A stretch of 64,000 nucleotides of DNA from Pyrus communis (lineage: Eukaryota; Streptophyta; Magnoliopsida; Rosales; Rosaceae). The stretch covers positions 9,426,222-9,490,221 of the forward strand of contig NC_084818.1 of the NCBI RefSeq assembly GCF_963583255.1, given 5' to 3'. The translations under genes and the position numbers were made by a program. Positions 13,820 through 25,766 of this stretch are shown piece after piece (within the stretch, counting starts at the first letter, position 1; each line of letters starts with the position of its first letter). Below the pieces are notes generated by a model. That model was not told where the DNA came from. It saw only the letters and a list, made by a program, of their open reading frames with translations, and did no database searches.

Positions 13820-14473
13820 TTAGGTATGGAACTTCAGGTTCCAAAATCTCTTCATCATCCTCCTTTGGACGGAAGGATCTCGTTTAGCATCTAATGTCCG
13901 AACGACCATAGGTGTACTCGAAGGCTTCGCTTTATCCTCATTAAAACATCGCAACACCTTCTGGGTATAGTTTGATTGATGTAATAGGATTCCATCCGAA
14001 CAATGCTCGATCTCCAGGCCTAAACAATATCGAGTTTTCTCAAGATCTTTCATCACAAATTTCGATTTCAAGTGCGCGACAATTTCCTTAAGTTCTGCAG
14101 AAGTTCCAATGAGGTTCATGTCATCGACATAAACTGCAACGATTGTAAATTCAGAACGTGACTTCTTTATGAACATACATGGGCATAATTCGTTGTTCAT
14201 ATAACCTTGACTTGTCAAATATTCACTCAAACGGTTATACCACATCCGCCCGGATTGTTTCAATCCATAGAATGACTTCCTCAATCTAACAGAGAAAGTG
14301 TTCCGTGGTCTAGAACTATTCGACCCAGTTAATGGAAGTCCTTCTGGAACTTTCATGTATATTTCCATATCTAGATCTCCATAAAGATACGCGGTTATCA
14401 TGCCCATAAGCTGCATATTCAGTTTTTTGGAAACTACCAAACTGATTAGGTAGCGGAACGTTATAACGTCCAT
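13820..14473 (-). pseudogene. copia 1 reverse transcriptase region
   Basis: 217 codons with the copia landmarks TAYLYGDLD, VRLRKSFYGLKQSGRMWYNRL, the catalytic YVDD motif and LGLEIEH. The beginning of the domain lies further right (14474-14600) but is interrupted. Part of a defective pol; no independent function expected. Confidence 0.92.
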
Positions 14474-15323
14474 TATGGGAGAATATGTTTCCTTGTAATC
14501 AATCCTAGGGGCGCTGAAAGAAGCCTTGTGCTACGTGGGGTGCTTTGTATCGCACTATTTCAAACTTCTCATTACGCTACCTCAGGAAAACTCACTTGTA
14601 GCCAATGGCCTTCATGCATGGTAGAGTAGGAGCTACAGGCCGAAACACCTTACGTTTCACGAACGAATCGAGTTCGACCTGGATTACTTGTTTCCAATTT
14701 GACCAATCTATTCTACGTCAGCATTCATCAACGAAAAGTGGTTCAATGTCATCACTAAGAATGATGTCAGTAGCTACTGAGTACACAAATGCATCATCTC
14801 ATTCTAATTCCAAACTTCATCCAATACTGCTTAGTGGACCGAAATCTCGCAATTCTCGAGAGGCCAGTTTGTCTTGTCTAAGACATTACCATATTCTAGA
14901 ATAACCTCATGCATTGGAACAGATGAGTGAGCGATGGTCGAATCCAAACTAGGGTCACCAGTTGGTGCCGATTTCCTCTTTTGGGGTTATGAATCCTTTG
15001 AAACAAGGGGTCTGCCATGCTTTAAGGTTGGAGCAGATGATTGCCTAGCTGCTAATGTACCGAGCCATGTGGAAAGTACGGGCTTCCACCTTAAAGGATG
15101 GTCTAGCTTTACAGGTGCGTTTGCAGCAGGTATATATATGATCTGGTCACCTTTACTAGATCAGTAAAAGCATCCGACATGCTCTGAGCAATGCGTTGAA
15201 GATCTATAATTCTACGCACTTCAGTTTCAGACTAAGCAGTGCGAGGATCTAAATGAGACTTAATGGGAGCACATCATGACAATTTGCGGCATTCTCCAGG
15301 AACGTTAGCATACTTATCTCCCC

Positions 15324-16072
15324 CTAACGACGGGAAGACTGTCTCATCAAAGTGACAATTCGCAAAACATGCGGTAAGAGATCTCCTGTCAAGGGTTCTA
15401 AATAGCGAACAATTGATGGCGAATCATAACAGATATAAATTCCTATTTTTCTCTGAGGACCCATTTTGGTACGTAATGGCGGCGCTATTGGCACATAAAC
15501 TGCACACCCAAACATTCATAAATGCAAGACGTCGGGCTCGTATCTAGTAACCAACTGTAACGATGAATGTGGTTGGGTAGTGATGGGCCTCAGACGGACT
15601 AACATAGCTATGTGTAATATTGCATAGCCCCAGGCAATTACCGGCAGTTTGGTTCGCATAACCAAAGTCCGAGCTATCAATTGAAGGCGCTTTATGAAAG
15701 CTTCTGCCATGCTGTTTTGGGTGTGAACATGGGGTACAAAATGTTCCACTTTAATTCCTACTGACATGCAATAATCGTCAAAGGTCTATGACGTAAACTC
15801 TCTAGCGTTATCCACTCAAATCGACTTGATTGGATAATCAAGGTGGTGAGCCCTTAGGTTAATAATTTTTGCTAGGAGTCTCACAAATGCGACATTGCAT
15901 ATGGATAACAGGCAAACATGTAACCATCGTGTCGATGCATCAACGAACACCATAAAGTATCTAAATAGTCCGCATGTTGGTTGGATAGGTCCACAAATAT
16001 CCCCTTGAATCCTCTGAAGAAACTTGGGGGGGGGTCATGAATAATCTTTGTAATCGAAGGTTCAGTATTCAA
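15324..16072 (-). pseudogene. copia 1 integrase region
   Basis: Frames at 15324-15515 (FGCAVYVPI..., GPQRKIGIYI), 15516-15767 (HVHTQNSMAEAFIKRLQLIARTL...) and 15881-16072 (FKGIFVDLSNQHADYL) together follow the copia integrase core and its C-terminal part. They are split by stops and frame changes. Confidence 0.85.
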
Positions 16073-16418
16073 CTTCCCTAAAGAACACGTTTTGCATGGT
16101 GAAAATCCAACGTGGAAAGGTAATTAATGCCTATAAGATGATTTGAGGATACAGCATATCATGTCACGTCCGGGATGTCCCAAACGGTCATGCCAAAGCA
16201 GCAAAGTGATCTGGAACTTAGGCATAGGGTCGGCCACATGGTGGGCTTCTATGCCGCTAGTGGCTGGGATATACAACCCACTTGGGAGACATTTCAACTT
16301 TTCATAAATACGCTTCTGGCCATATTCATACGAAATGATACAAAGAAATTCAGAACCATTATCTTCAGTGGTTTCAACATGATATTGATTATCTCGAATA
16401 TCTCCTTAGCAACGTTCT

Positions 16419-16685
16419 TCAGGAACGTGAAGAATAGAGGACCTCTACTGTACCATTGGACAACAAGATACGGGCTTTTCCGTATCCTTCAATCAGGTTG
16501 TATAAGCCTAAGAGAGTTGTTAGAGATGCTTTCTTAGGTACAAAGTTAGTAAAATAGTGTCGTTCACGCAATATGGTGTGCGTGATAGCACTATCAACTA
16601 GACAACTAACTTCCTCACTAGACATATACCTAGAAATAAATTGATTGAACTGGTCACATGCATAAATATAATTCCATTCATTCAA
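16419..16685 (-). pseudogene. copia 1 protease / gag-pre region
   Basis: Contains CLVDSAITHTILRERHYF and LIEGYGKARILLSNGT. The DSA triplet takes the place of the aspartic protease active site in copia elements. Truncated by a stop. Confidence 0.85.
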
Positions 16686-17144
16686 TTAATCAATTCAAGA
16701 AATAATATCCATAACATAACAATCCATAATTCAAAATAAACCAAAACCAAACAAATTATTCCAAAAACTTAGAAAAATTGTTCAAAATTAAACCATAATA
16801 CTAGAAAAATAGAGGGGAGGGTCCAGCCACTCCTAGTGGGTTCAGTCACTAGGGGTAAAACACCCTAAAACATGTCTAAAATATATTCGTCCATAAGAGT
16901 TGATGCCTCCTGAAAATCTGATATCTCTATGGATGTAGTAGCATCTTCTGGATGCTCCACATGTGCAAAGTTAGACTCACAACAGGAATGATACATGGCG
17001 ATGGCCTCTAGGGTAGCTCGGCATACGCGTTACCAATGATCCCTTGATCCATAGCGGTAACACATGTCCATTTCAGTGGAAGCCAATTGAACGAGAGCTT
17101 TTCCCTTATTCTTGAAGTTTGGGGTCTTAGGGGCAACTGCTGGG

Positions 17145-17860
17145 TCACATTTCCTCCCTTGGGTGGGTATTGACTCTGTGGACATTGGGCCCGTGGTGAG
17201 GCTTGCCACTCATTGCCACAATCACAACGATTCTTGAGTCATTTATGCTCCTAGAATGTGTCGCATACACTTCAGGCACGGCGTTCGAGCCAGTCAGTCG
17301 AGTTTGATGATTCTTCATCAAAAGCTGGTTCTGCTTTTCAGCGAGAAGTAGGACAGAGATCAAATTCAAAATGTTGGTGAACGTATGTGCCCTGTATTGT
17401 TGCTGCAGGACAATATTGGTGGCATGGAAGGTCCAATAGGTCTTCTCCAAGAGATCTGATTCGATTAGTTTCATTTTACAGAACTTTAGAAGTGATCGGA
17501 TTTGACAAACTTTAGAGTTGTATTCATTCGTTGACTTAAAGTCCTGGAAGCGAAGATACTGCTAATCATGTCTTGCTGCAGGCAAGTAGATGTCTTTCTG
17601 GTGATTGAAACGGTCGGCCAGAGCAAGCCAGAGGGTGCGTGGGTCCTCCTTAATGAAGAGTTTTAAATGAAGATTATTGCATTAGCTTTTTGAGCTTTGT
17701 CGACGGGTTTGTCGTTGGTAGGTGCCTTGATGGTGGCTTTAATGCTCTTTGTAATAAGATGGAGCTTCATGTCTTAAACTCACTTCAGTAGTTTCTTCCA
17801 AATACTTCCAGAACGATGAAATTGAGCTTGTTCAAGTTCGACATGTCCCTAAAACAGAGG
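17145..17860 (-). pseudogene. copia 1 gag region
   Basis: The frame 17145-17474 reads LIESDLLEKTYWTFHATN, LQQQYR and LLMKNHQTR, the usual gag sequence ahead of the zinc knuckle. The decayed gag start continues right to about 17860, where the minus strand reads like SNLNKLNFI. Frameshifted. Confidence 0.8.
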
Positions 17861-19236
17861 GTACAACAAAAACGTGATTAGTCATATGGTAATCCATAGA
17901 CATATAGCATACAACATTCGAGTTCTATAGACATGTATTGGTTTAATTTATGCATGAAAGCTACAAATTTCATGTGGTAAGTTTTAAATGAAAACTTCAG
18001 GTTTCAAAGGCACTAAATATGAAACTACATGTTCAATTTAGTTTTATGAACGATTAGTTCATAAAGGAGAGGTTCCTACAAGAAACACAAAATGCAATAT
18101 GCTAATTTAAGTATAGTGGATTTGAGTTTCTTCGGGAACTCAGGTGTGAGAGCATCGGGACTATGAAATTATGTCAACGGTTCAAATTATAAAAATAAAT
18201 TATTGAATCATTTATGTCCAAAATTGATCTGTAGGTCAATAATTTTGGATTCATTTTCAGATTAATGGACTGCAAGTCACTTTGAATTAATTTAATAAAT
18301 CGGGACTAAATAGGGTCGATCGTGGAAGCAAAATAATTTAGGATAAAGGCCATGTAGATTCGGCTATAGGCCTATTGGGTCTCGGGAAGGGCTACAAGCC
18401 TCGAGCCAAGTTGATTTGGGGAGCCCAACTGCATTAGGCTAGGGCAGGTGCACGGGGCAAGCTCAAAGGCTTGGTGTACGAGGTAACGTTATCCAAAGCT
18501 GGGTTTCGATTTTGGGCTGCAGAGACAAGCCCAACCATCTAGGCTGGCTTATAGTGTCGCAAACCGTGGCAAAATCAAGCCCAGTAAGTTGTGGGCTATG
18601 CTGGAGTAGGCTTGAATGGACCGAGGCTTCAGGCTCATGTCAGGGACAAACCCAGCATGCTTTTGGTATGCGGGTTTGTGCTCGGGTTGGACCAGGGCTA
18701 CAGGCCCGTGTAGCAGACAGTCCAAGCTAAAGCCTAGTTGGGTCAGAAAGAGGCAGCAAGCACAGAGGGTTGCGCACATGGTCCATGGTGTCAAATGACA
18801 TCATTCCCCACGCGGCTAGGCTTCAGGCCAGCACGGTGGTCCGTTAATGATACCACGGTGGTGTTGTGGCGGCAATGTTAAGACGGCAGTGCCGCATAGT
18901 TCCAATTTGTTAGACTTCTCTAGGGTTTGAAAAAGCCTAACATGCTTCTAATTTATTTATATGCATTGACTCACAATTCCACATAGCAATTTCATTGCAT
19001 AATGCATGAAACATATATATATATATATATATATATATTGGAAGGAAAATATAAACATAGAGGGTTCATGCATCATGGAGAATGTTTTCATGATTCAAGG
19101 TCGTTTCAAATATCTTCCTTTATTTTAAACGTACCTGATTGGCAGAAAACAAATAAGAGCCTTGAATTTTGTGGAAGATAGTCTCCTCCTACGATCCGTC
19201 AGTTCCTCATCTTCTGGTAAGTGCATGCTGATAACG
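17861..19236 (-). mobile_element. copia 1 leader between 5' LTR and gag
   Basis: Non-coding, with GC-rich GGGCT/AAGCCC-type repeats at 18360-18900 and a TA run at about 19016-19038. Open frames here are shadows. The leader of element 3 (58130-59868) has the same character, which suggests a related family. Confidence 0.6.
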
Positions 19237-19487
19237 TGTTGTAAGCCTATTTAACTGAGCTATTCTAAGGGAATAGATAGAGGGGACCGGCCACAGTGCC
19301 AGAGAGAAGAGAGAGATGTAATTGTGAGGTGTATGCTGTATCACCTCATTGTGCCTTTATTTATAGTAGTAGAATAGGTAAAATCATTACCCTTTTGAGG
19401 ATTACAACCCCTAATAGGAACAAAAGAGACATTCCTAAATTCACTAGGATTTACATAATCACATTCTTATTTTAAATGACTGCAACA
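19237..19487 (-). repeat. 5' LTR of copia element 1
   Basis: 251 bases, TGTTGTAAGCC...TGCAACA on the + strand, followed by the ACATC duplication at 19488-19492. Confidence 0.9.
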
Positions 19488-19492
19488 ACATC

Positions 19493-21451
19493 TACTCTTT
19501 CTTTGTTCTTTTCTTGTTTGTTAGTAAACGAAGAGTATATCAAGAATAGAATGATATCTATACCTTGTATTATCATCTATGATAAGGAAGCATTCCATCA
19601 AAACGACATGTGATCAACAATGTGGAGTAATTAATTCAATTCTCATTTTTTACTTACCTATTCTCAAGGTCTCTGATTCCCTACTTTCTTATTGTTTAGT
19701 ATCCGATATTTACATTAGATAGAATTTAATTATAGTGTATTGTTCTCAACCAAACTTAAAATTTAAATGTAGGAAATTGAAAGAAGTTATGGTTTCATCA
19801 TAAAACTAATCAATGAGAGAATATCAGTTCAAGACTTTATAAGGACATGCAAGGTTCTTGATTTATTGATGTGAAATACACACTTTCTACATGGCCCCTC
19901 ACGTGTGGGTCATTTAAATCTAGCTAACACGTAGACAACACATATTGAGTAATGGGGAGCACGTTTGGCAGCCGTTAGGCTTCCACGCTTGAGTCAATTT
20001 GCTATGATACTATGAAGAAAATTAACGTTTCACTATAATATCAATTGACAGTACAAAAAATAACCTAGCACCACAAAACCAATTTAAAATGGAGAATTCA
20101 CTCCCAACAAAAATCCTAACACAATCAATACCCCTAATTATGTTGCTAATGACTGGCAAATGATCCTAACTGCTGGTCTGCTAGGATAGTTTTGCACCAA
20201 GTTCACCATGTTCGAACTCATGCGTCCTAATCCTGAATAATGAATATTTCCTTTTTGTCCGATGGTTTTGCAAGGACTATTAATTAGTCTCAGCTGGGAG
20301 GGTGGGACGATGGGACAAATAAATACTCCAAAGAATGTGATTAGAGCACAATTAATTACTAGATCTTACAAGTCCAAATTCTATGCTGGTTAAGACTCGT
20401 ATCCCCAAACTATATTCGTATCTCAAGTTCTCAACTGCTACTTAAATTAATCCTTAGTCTCGCTCGTCTCTTCCATTGTCCATTTAGCTTTTTTATGCAT
20501 GCACTAATTTTAAAACCCAAAAGTTGACCAATCAACCATGATAAGGACTCAAAAAACATGAAACAGAAGTGAATGGAGACTCACCATTAGCCTGGCACAG
20601 AGAAGGTACACAAAAAAGGAAGATTAATTGGGGGACAAAGAACATGGCATTAAAGTTTCCAAAAAAAAAAAGAGAACATGGCATTAATCGTCAAGTGGTC
20701 ACACTCACACTCAGCCTCCAGCGTACATATACATTATCAGCCGATTGACATCATTATATATATAATACAACATTCATTATCGTACTCATAATAATGCCTG
20801 GAGAACGGATTATTCCAACAGAAACAAAGGTGTACATTGAAATTAAGGAATTTCATTTGATAGAAGGAGTGATTGATTTGAATATTAGAAACAGTGACAT
20901 GAATCAAATGGGACTGTATAAGCTTTAATTTTTGCCAATTAGCATGAATAATCATTTTTTGATATTTGGTTTCAAGGTCACGTTGGTCGTTATGTCACTG
21001 TTATCTCGTCATTATTAAAAATGATAATTTCTACAACTAAATGTTAAAAAATGATCATTCCTGCTAATTACCCCTTAATTTATTGGTCATTCATACATGA
21101 TTTTGTCAAATAATTTAGAGGCAATTGAGAGGCCAACATAGGTCTTGCCTACCCTCACTCTTCTACCTTTCTAAATAATTTAGTATTATCCTTCTTTTTG
21201 TGTGGTAACTTAAAATTATACTTCTTTTAGTTACAAAAAACTCTTAAATTTTATTCACCAATTAATAGTTAAAAACAAGAGTTCATATTTTTCTTTTCAA
21301 TTCCAATTGGACTCATTTTAAAACTAAAATTTAACATCTAATTTATAAACAAATCAATAAATCCTAAAATTAAAATCTAAAGTGGTTTAGTTTTATTAAA
21401 AAAAATATTCTATCACATTATCCAACCAAACAATAATAAACTTTGAGCTCT
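19493..21451. other. intergenic with a decayed TRIM
   Basis: About 19785-20060 is a diverged copy of the TGTTGAG-type TRIM on the minus strand; it shares CCCCTCACGTGTGG, AACACGTAGACAACACA and a TGATACTATGAAGAA block with the copy at 45860-46187. The remainder is AT-rich without a recognisable gene. Confidence 0.5.
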
Positions 21452-21478
21452 CCCCCCCCCCACCCCCCCCCCCCCCCC
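21452..21478 (+). repeat. poly-C tract
   Basis: A run of 27 bases of C broken only by a single A, next to the rearranged Cassandra. Confidence 0.95.
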
Positions 21479-21543
21479 GAAATTTCATATATTTTGTCCT
21501 CCAAATTCTCAACGCACAAATTATTAAGGTTTGTAAATCTCTC

Positions 21544-22443
21544 TGTCACATCCTGGCCCGAGCCTCCACCATATCTCGGGCTCGACTCCACCATAGCACG
21601 ATATTGTCCGCTTTGGGCCCTGACCATGCCCTCAAGGTTTTGTTTCTGGGAACTCACACGAGAACTTCACAGAGGGTCACCCATCCTGGGAATGCTCTCG
21701 CCCCTTTCTCGCTTAACTTCGGAGTTCCGATGGAATACAAAGCCAGTGACCTCCCAAAAGGCCTCGTGTTAGGTAGAGATGAGAATATACATATAAGGCT
21801 TAAAGGATTCTCACCCCTGGGCGATGTGGGATCTTACAATCCACCCCCTTTAAGGGCCCAACGTCCTCGTCGGCACACTTCCAGCCAGGGATTGGCTCTG
21901 ATACCAAATTGTCACATCTCGGCTCGGGCCCCCACCATATCCTGGGCTCGACTCCACCGTAGCACGATATTGTCCGCTTTGGGCCCCGTTACACCCTCAC
22001 GGTTTTGTTTCTGGGAACTCAAACGAGAACTTCCCAGTGGGTAATTGTCATATCCCAGCCTGGGCCGGGATGTGAGAATTTGGTATTAGAGCCAATCCCT
22101 GGCCGGAGGTGTGCTGACGAGGACGTCGGGCCCTTGAGGGGGGTGGATTGTAACATCCCACATCGTCCAGGGGAGTGGATCATGTAAGCCTTATATGTAT
22201 ATTCCCATCTCTACCTATCACGAGGTCTTTTGGGAGCACATTGGCTTCGGGTTCAGTAAGAACTCCAAAGTTAAGCGAGCAACGCGCGAGAGCAATCCCA
22301 TGATGGGTGACCCACTGAGAAGTTCTCGTGTGAGTTCCCACAAACAAAACCGTGAGAGCGTGGTCGGGGCCCAAAGCAGATAATATCGTGCTATGGTGGA
22401 GTCGAGCCCAAGATGTGGTGGGGGCCCGGGCCGGAATGTGACA
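21544..22443. mobile_element. rearranged Cassandra-type TRIM, head-to-head composite
   Basis: The left half is a minus-oriented unit: an LTR (21544 to about 21838), an internal domain ending in the complement of a TGGTATCAGAGCC primer-binding site, then a second LTR cut short near 22045 at GTGGGTA. From about 22048 the sequence switches to the opposite orientation: an LTR end, a primer-binding site (TTTGGTATTAGAGCC), an internal domain, then a full LTR ending TGTGACA at 22443. Both full LTRs contain 5S rRNA-derived sequence (AACTCC.AAGTTAAGCGAG and ATG.GTGACCC in the sense orientation), the hallmark of Cassandra. TCTC lies on both outer flanks. Confidence 0.85.
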
Positions 22444-22559
22444 TCTCTGTCTTTTTAACTTTTTTCCAAATTTTTAAAATTTCAAATATTTTGTTCTCCA
22501 AATTTCGAATCCATTCTTCTCACTTTTATGTTCTATAAATCGATTCTATATTGAATTGG

Positions 22560-22800
22560 GGTGGTACTAGAGAGACTGTCTACTTAAACCATATTTTGAG
22601 ACCACATGATGTGGCAGTTAATGGTTGGACTACTTCTTTAAATCATTAAAGAAGAAATCCAATCATCAAGCGCCACAATATAGGTGACACACCCCGACCA
22701 AAATCAAGGCATGTTGGCCGTCACGCCTTGATTTTGGTTGGGGTGTGTCAATAGGTCTCCAATATATAGTCTAAAAACATGGTCTCCTTGACATTTTCAT
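22560..22800. repeat. MITE-like repeat with a 25-base-arm hairpin
   Basis: The core at 22686-22749 is a hairpin: GACACACCCCGACCAAAATC on the left is mirrored on the right with a single C-to-T difference, around a 14-base loop. The flanking sequence is weakly self-complementary (CATATTTTGAGACC against GGTCTCCTTGAC), suggesting a larger element. Confidence 0.6.
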
Positions 22801-23320
22801 TGCCTTGATATTTGAAGGTTAATTTCAACATGAAAAAAAGCATTTAGCACCTCAACAAATTTAATTAACTCACAACTCCAAGCATGTATTCTACTCATTT
22901 GTAAATACTATCTATTTATTTAATTTTTTTAACATTTATGTGAGGCCCCTCCTAACTTAAAATCATGGTTCCGCGACTAACAAATCATATGCATCTCTAA
23001 TACTTTCATTTCTAAATCATTCACATCCATTTTAACGGTTAAGAATTAAACATTTTATTTTATTTTTTATTTTTATGTTTTTAAAGCAAATACGTACAGT
23101 AAAATCTCTGTATAGCCATAATACCCAATTTATAACTATAGAGGTTTTACAAGATCAATTTTAAAAAATTTAGCACTTTTACAAGATCAATTAATCATCA
23201 AAATCTCAAAAATCAAATGATTTAAAAAATTACTAAAATCAAAAACCAAAAAACAAAAATCCCAATCGTTCTCATAAAAGAAAGAAAATACTATAAATCT
23301 ATGGAACAATACAAAGATGA
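22801..23320. other. intergenic, nothing recognised
   Basis: AT-rich sequence with no supported feature. Confidence 0.4.
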
Positions 23321-23419
23321 AGGATAACGAGAGGAGGAAAGAGAGAAGTACGAAAAAAGAAATAGGAGATAAAAGGACGAAAAAACAAAGAGGAGATGAG
23401 AGAGACAAAGATAGTTGTA

Positions 23420-23602
23420 GGAAGAAGAATGAGAGAGAGAGAGAGAAGTACCGAAGAAAAAAGAAGAGAGAGAAAGAGAGGTACCGAAGAAAAAAAGAAG
23501 AGAGAGAGAGAGAAGTACCGAAGAAAAAAGAAGAGAGGTACCGAAGAAAAAAGAAGAGAGAGAGAGAAGTACCGAAGAAAAAAGAAGAGAGAGAAAAATA
23601 AG
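23420..23602 (+). repeat. purine-rich minisatellite
   Basis: Five variable units each beginning with GTACCGAAGAAAAAA and continuing with a GAGAGA run (24-37 bases per unit). Nearby purine-rich DNA extends back to about 23320. Open frames on both strands here are low-complexity artefacts. Confidence 0.85.
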
Positions 23603-23654
23603 AAGATAGAGACTCATATGTCAAACATAAAGATGTAAAATTATAATTTCAAGT

Positions 23655-23818
23655 CACTTAGTACTACAGTTTAGTGATATTCATGTTTATTTATAAGTGA
23701 GATGTCTTATGTTTGATTCTCGCCAAATGCAAATTTGAACCACATTATTGCTAGCCTATTGTGAGGCTAAACTCATCCCTTCCCTCTTAGTGTAGATAAT
23801 ATCGTTTGTTAAAAAAAA
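23655..23818 (+). mobile_element. SINE (tRNA-derived type)
   Basis: The best preserved of three related copies in the window. The 5' part has TAGTACTACAGTTTAGTGATATTC, a stretch comparable to a pol III A box, then GTTTGATTCTC as a B box, a conserved body (GAACCACATTATTGCTAGCC) and a terminal TTAAAAAAAA. Confidence 0.65.
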
Positions 23819-25766
23819 TTATAAATTCAAAAACAATTAAAAATTAACCATAACATCATCTGCCACATGGATAAATTTTGTCCCTCGACGAAATAAATTA
23901 AAAATGTTCTCTCTTTGTGTAAAATATAGTCTTCTAATTTGTTTATACGTGAAATTTTTCTCAAGTCATGACCCGATTTTTTTAATGATTACAAGAAATT
24001 ATTGCTTTATAGAGAATGTTTTAATGTAGTAACAACAAAAATATTTTGAGAAAATGAAAATTCTCAACACCTGTATTTTTATCTCCTTTTTTCTTTATTT
24101 CTTAAATTATCAATAATTTTGGGAAAATAAATGCTCAAAAGCATATCCTTATAACAGAAAAAGATTATGTATATATACGACTCATTTTCTTACCTGGATA
24201 AAGCAACATTTATGTAAATTTAGCTTGTGCATGCATCTAGGCATATTGAGTTAAGTTAGTTTGTGCAGGTTTAATCAGAAATCTTGTAACCATTGACAGT
24301 ACCTTTTCCAGCTCTTGTTTACTTGTAGTTGTCAAGCAAAATTATATTAGAAAATAAGTCGGAAAGTCCAATTCAGAAACTCCTTTTAGGAGATTCTTCT
24401 TGTATCTGAAATATTCACTTCGCTACATCTAAATCAGTAAATAAATTCCTTCAAACAAAAACGATATTAAAAATTCTGGAAATTAATTCTTTCTCTCCAT
24501 GTTTATCATGATCTAATGACAGTTGAGATTGCAGGTGGTATTTTTCCATCAACTTTTTCAAGAAGACAGACATGCCAACTAAAGGCCTATACCTTTTTAT
24601 CTACATCTCATCCATAGCCAATCCATAGACGTCCTATTACTAATTTCAGTGGCTAATTTTCTCTCCGAGTCATATGCATGCATGGTGTGAATATCGCGTC
24701 TCTCTTTTTCTTTTCAATAAAGCCTAATAAAACACGCTGCATTGGAAACTTATCGCCAAAATTGGAGTGCAAAATAAGATTTTTAGAATGCCAATAATAA
24801 TTCCTTAAGCATCGAACTCACAACTTTGAACTAGTACTTATGAAATCTACTCCGGTAAATTAAGATGGTATTAATATTTTATTTTTTAATTAAATAATTC
24901 ACAAACTACATCCGTTCATGGCATAAAAATTAGTTCACCAGTCAATTACCACAATGCCCCGCTATAACTAATTAATAAGGTGCAGAGTCTAACTGCGTCG
25001 AGGGATTCGCCGACTACCCCACATAACCAACCAGTTGATATATATGCCATCATGCTCGCCAGGTATAAAATGGTTGTTGGCCATGACTGCATCAGTGAGC
25101 CTCCATTGCTGTCGATCTCAGCCATGATTTTTCCAAATTCATCATCACGATGAAATGGGACAACTAATTTGTAATGTCAAACACCAACAAAATTCACTAG
25201 TTGGTGAAGTGGGGCAGTCCACTGGAGGCAAGATGTTACGTCTGGATCGAAATAGCAGCACATACAATAAATGTAATTTGTTGATGAAATCATGGATTTA
25301 GAATTTGAGAGGTCATGCCTCTAGAAAGCTAATCACCTTTTTGAAAAACAAGGGCACATGAGAATCAAATCGCAGACGTATCAATTTGATGGGATTTTAA
25401 GGTGGGAAATTGAAGCCAAAGCCTTTTTGCCAATCAATTTCTTTAATTTCTTGAATTAATCATATTATAAATCCAAATTTTCTATGAAAGAAGTGTATTA
25501 CTTTCTTAATTTTTAGTCACTTAATTTAGAAACAGATATTCTCCTCTCACTAACTACAAGACCACAAGAAAACATGAGGTTTAGTTGAAGAGGTTGTTGA
25601 AGTTCAGATATATCCTACACTCGACACGTGATTTGTAAGAGATTCCCTTCGAACTTTATGATGAACTGATCAAAAAGTTGTTGAAGTTCAGACATATAAT
25701 TATCGGCCAGTAATCAAAAGTGAGACGAAGACGTCATTTCATTCGCAATATATAATTATTAGTTCG
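23819..25766. other. intergenic, no gene recognised
   Basis: About 1.9 kb of AT-rich sequence. Nothing with coding character, RNA-gene structure or clear repeat boundaries. Confidence 0.5.

Larger units (their letters stand above)
12400..19487 (-). mobile_element. Ty1/copia LTR retrotransposon 1, complete but inactive
   Basis: A 7.1-kb element on the minus strand with two LTRs (12400-12668 and 19237-19487) and a perfect 5-bp target duplication. Protein remnants, read on the minus strand from right to left, are gag, protease, integrase, reverse transcriptase and RNase H. That order (integrase before reverse transcriptase) defines the copia superfamily. On the minus strand a purine-rich tract (AAATGGGAG) abuts the 3' LTR, and TTATCAGCATGCAC sits at the primer-binding position next to the 5' LTR. 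The frames are broken by many stops and frameshifts, and the LTRs carry many substitutions and small indels, so it is an old insertion. Confidence 0.95.

Noticed and set aside
14605..15167. Plus-strand frames within copia 1
   Set aside because: They are antisense shadows of the degenerate pol gene.
18512..18798. Proteins in the GC-rich leader of copia 1
   Set aside because: Overlapping frames on both strands in a non-coding leader with GGGCT/AAGCCC repeats; no family resemblance.
21600..22400. 5S rRNA genes
   Set aside because: 5S-like words occur, but only as parts of Cassandra LTRs with diverged sequence and LTR context; no full 5S gene or tandem 5S array.
23187..23638. Basic, Lys/Arg/Glu-rich proteins on + and Ser/Leu/Phe-rich proteins on -
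   Set aside because: Low-complexity products of the purine-rich minisatellite; no initiation context, splice sites or family resemblance.
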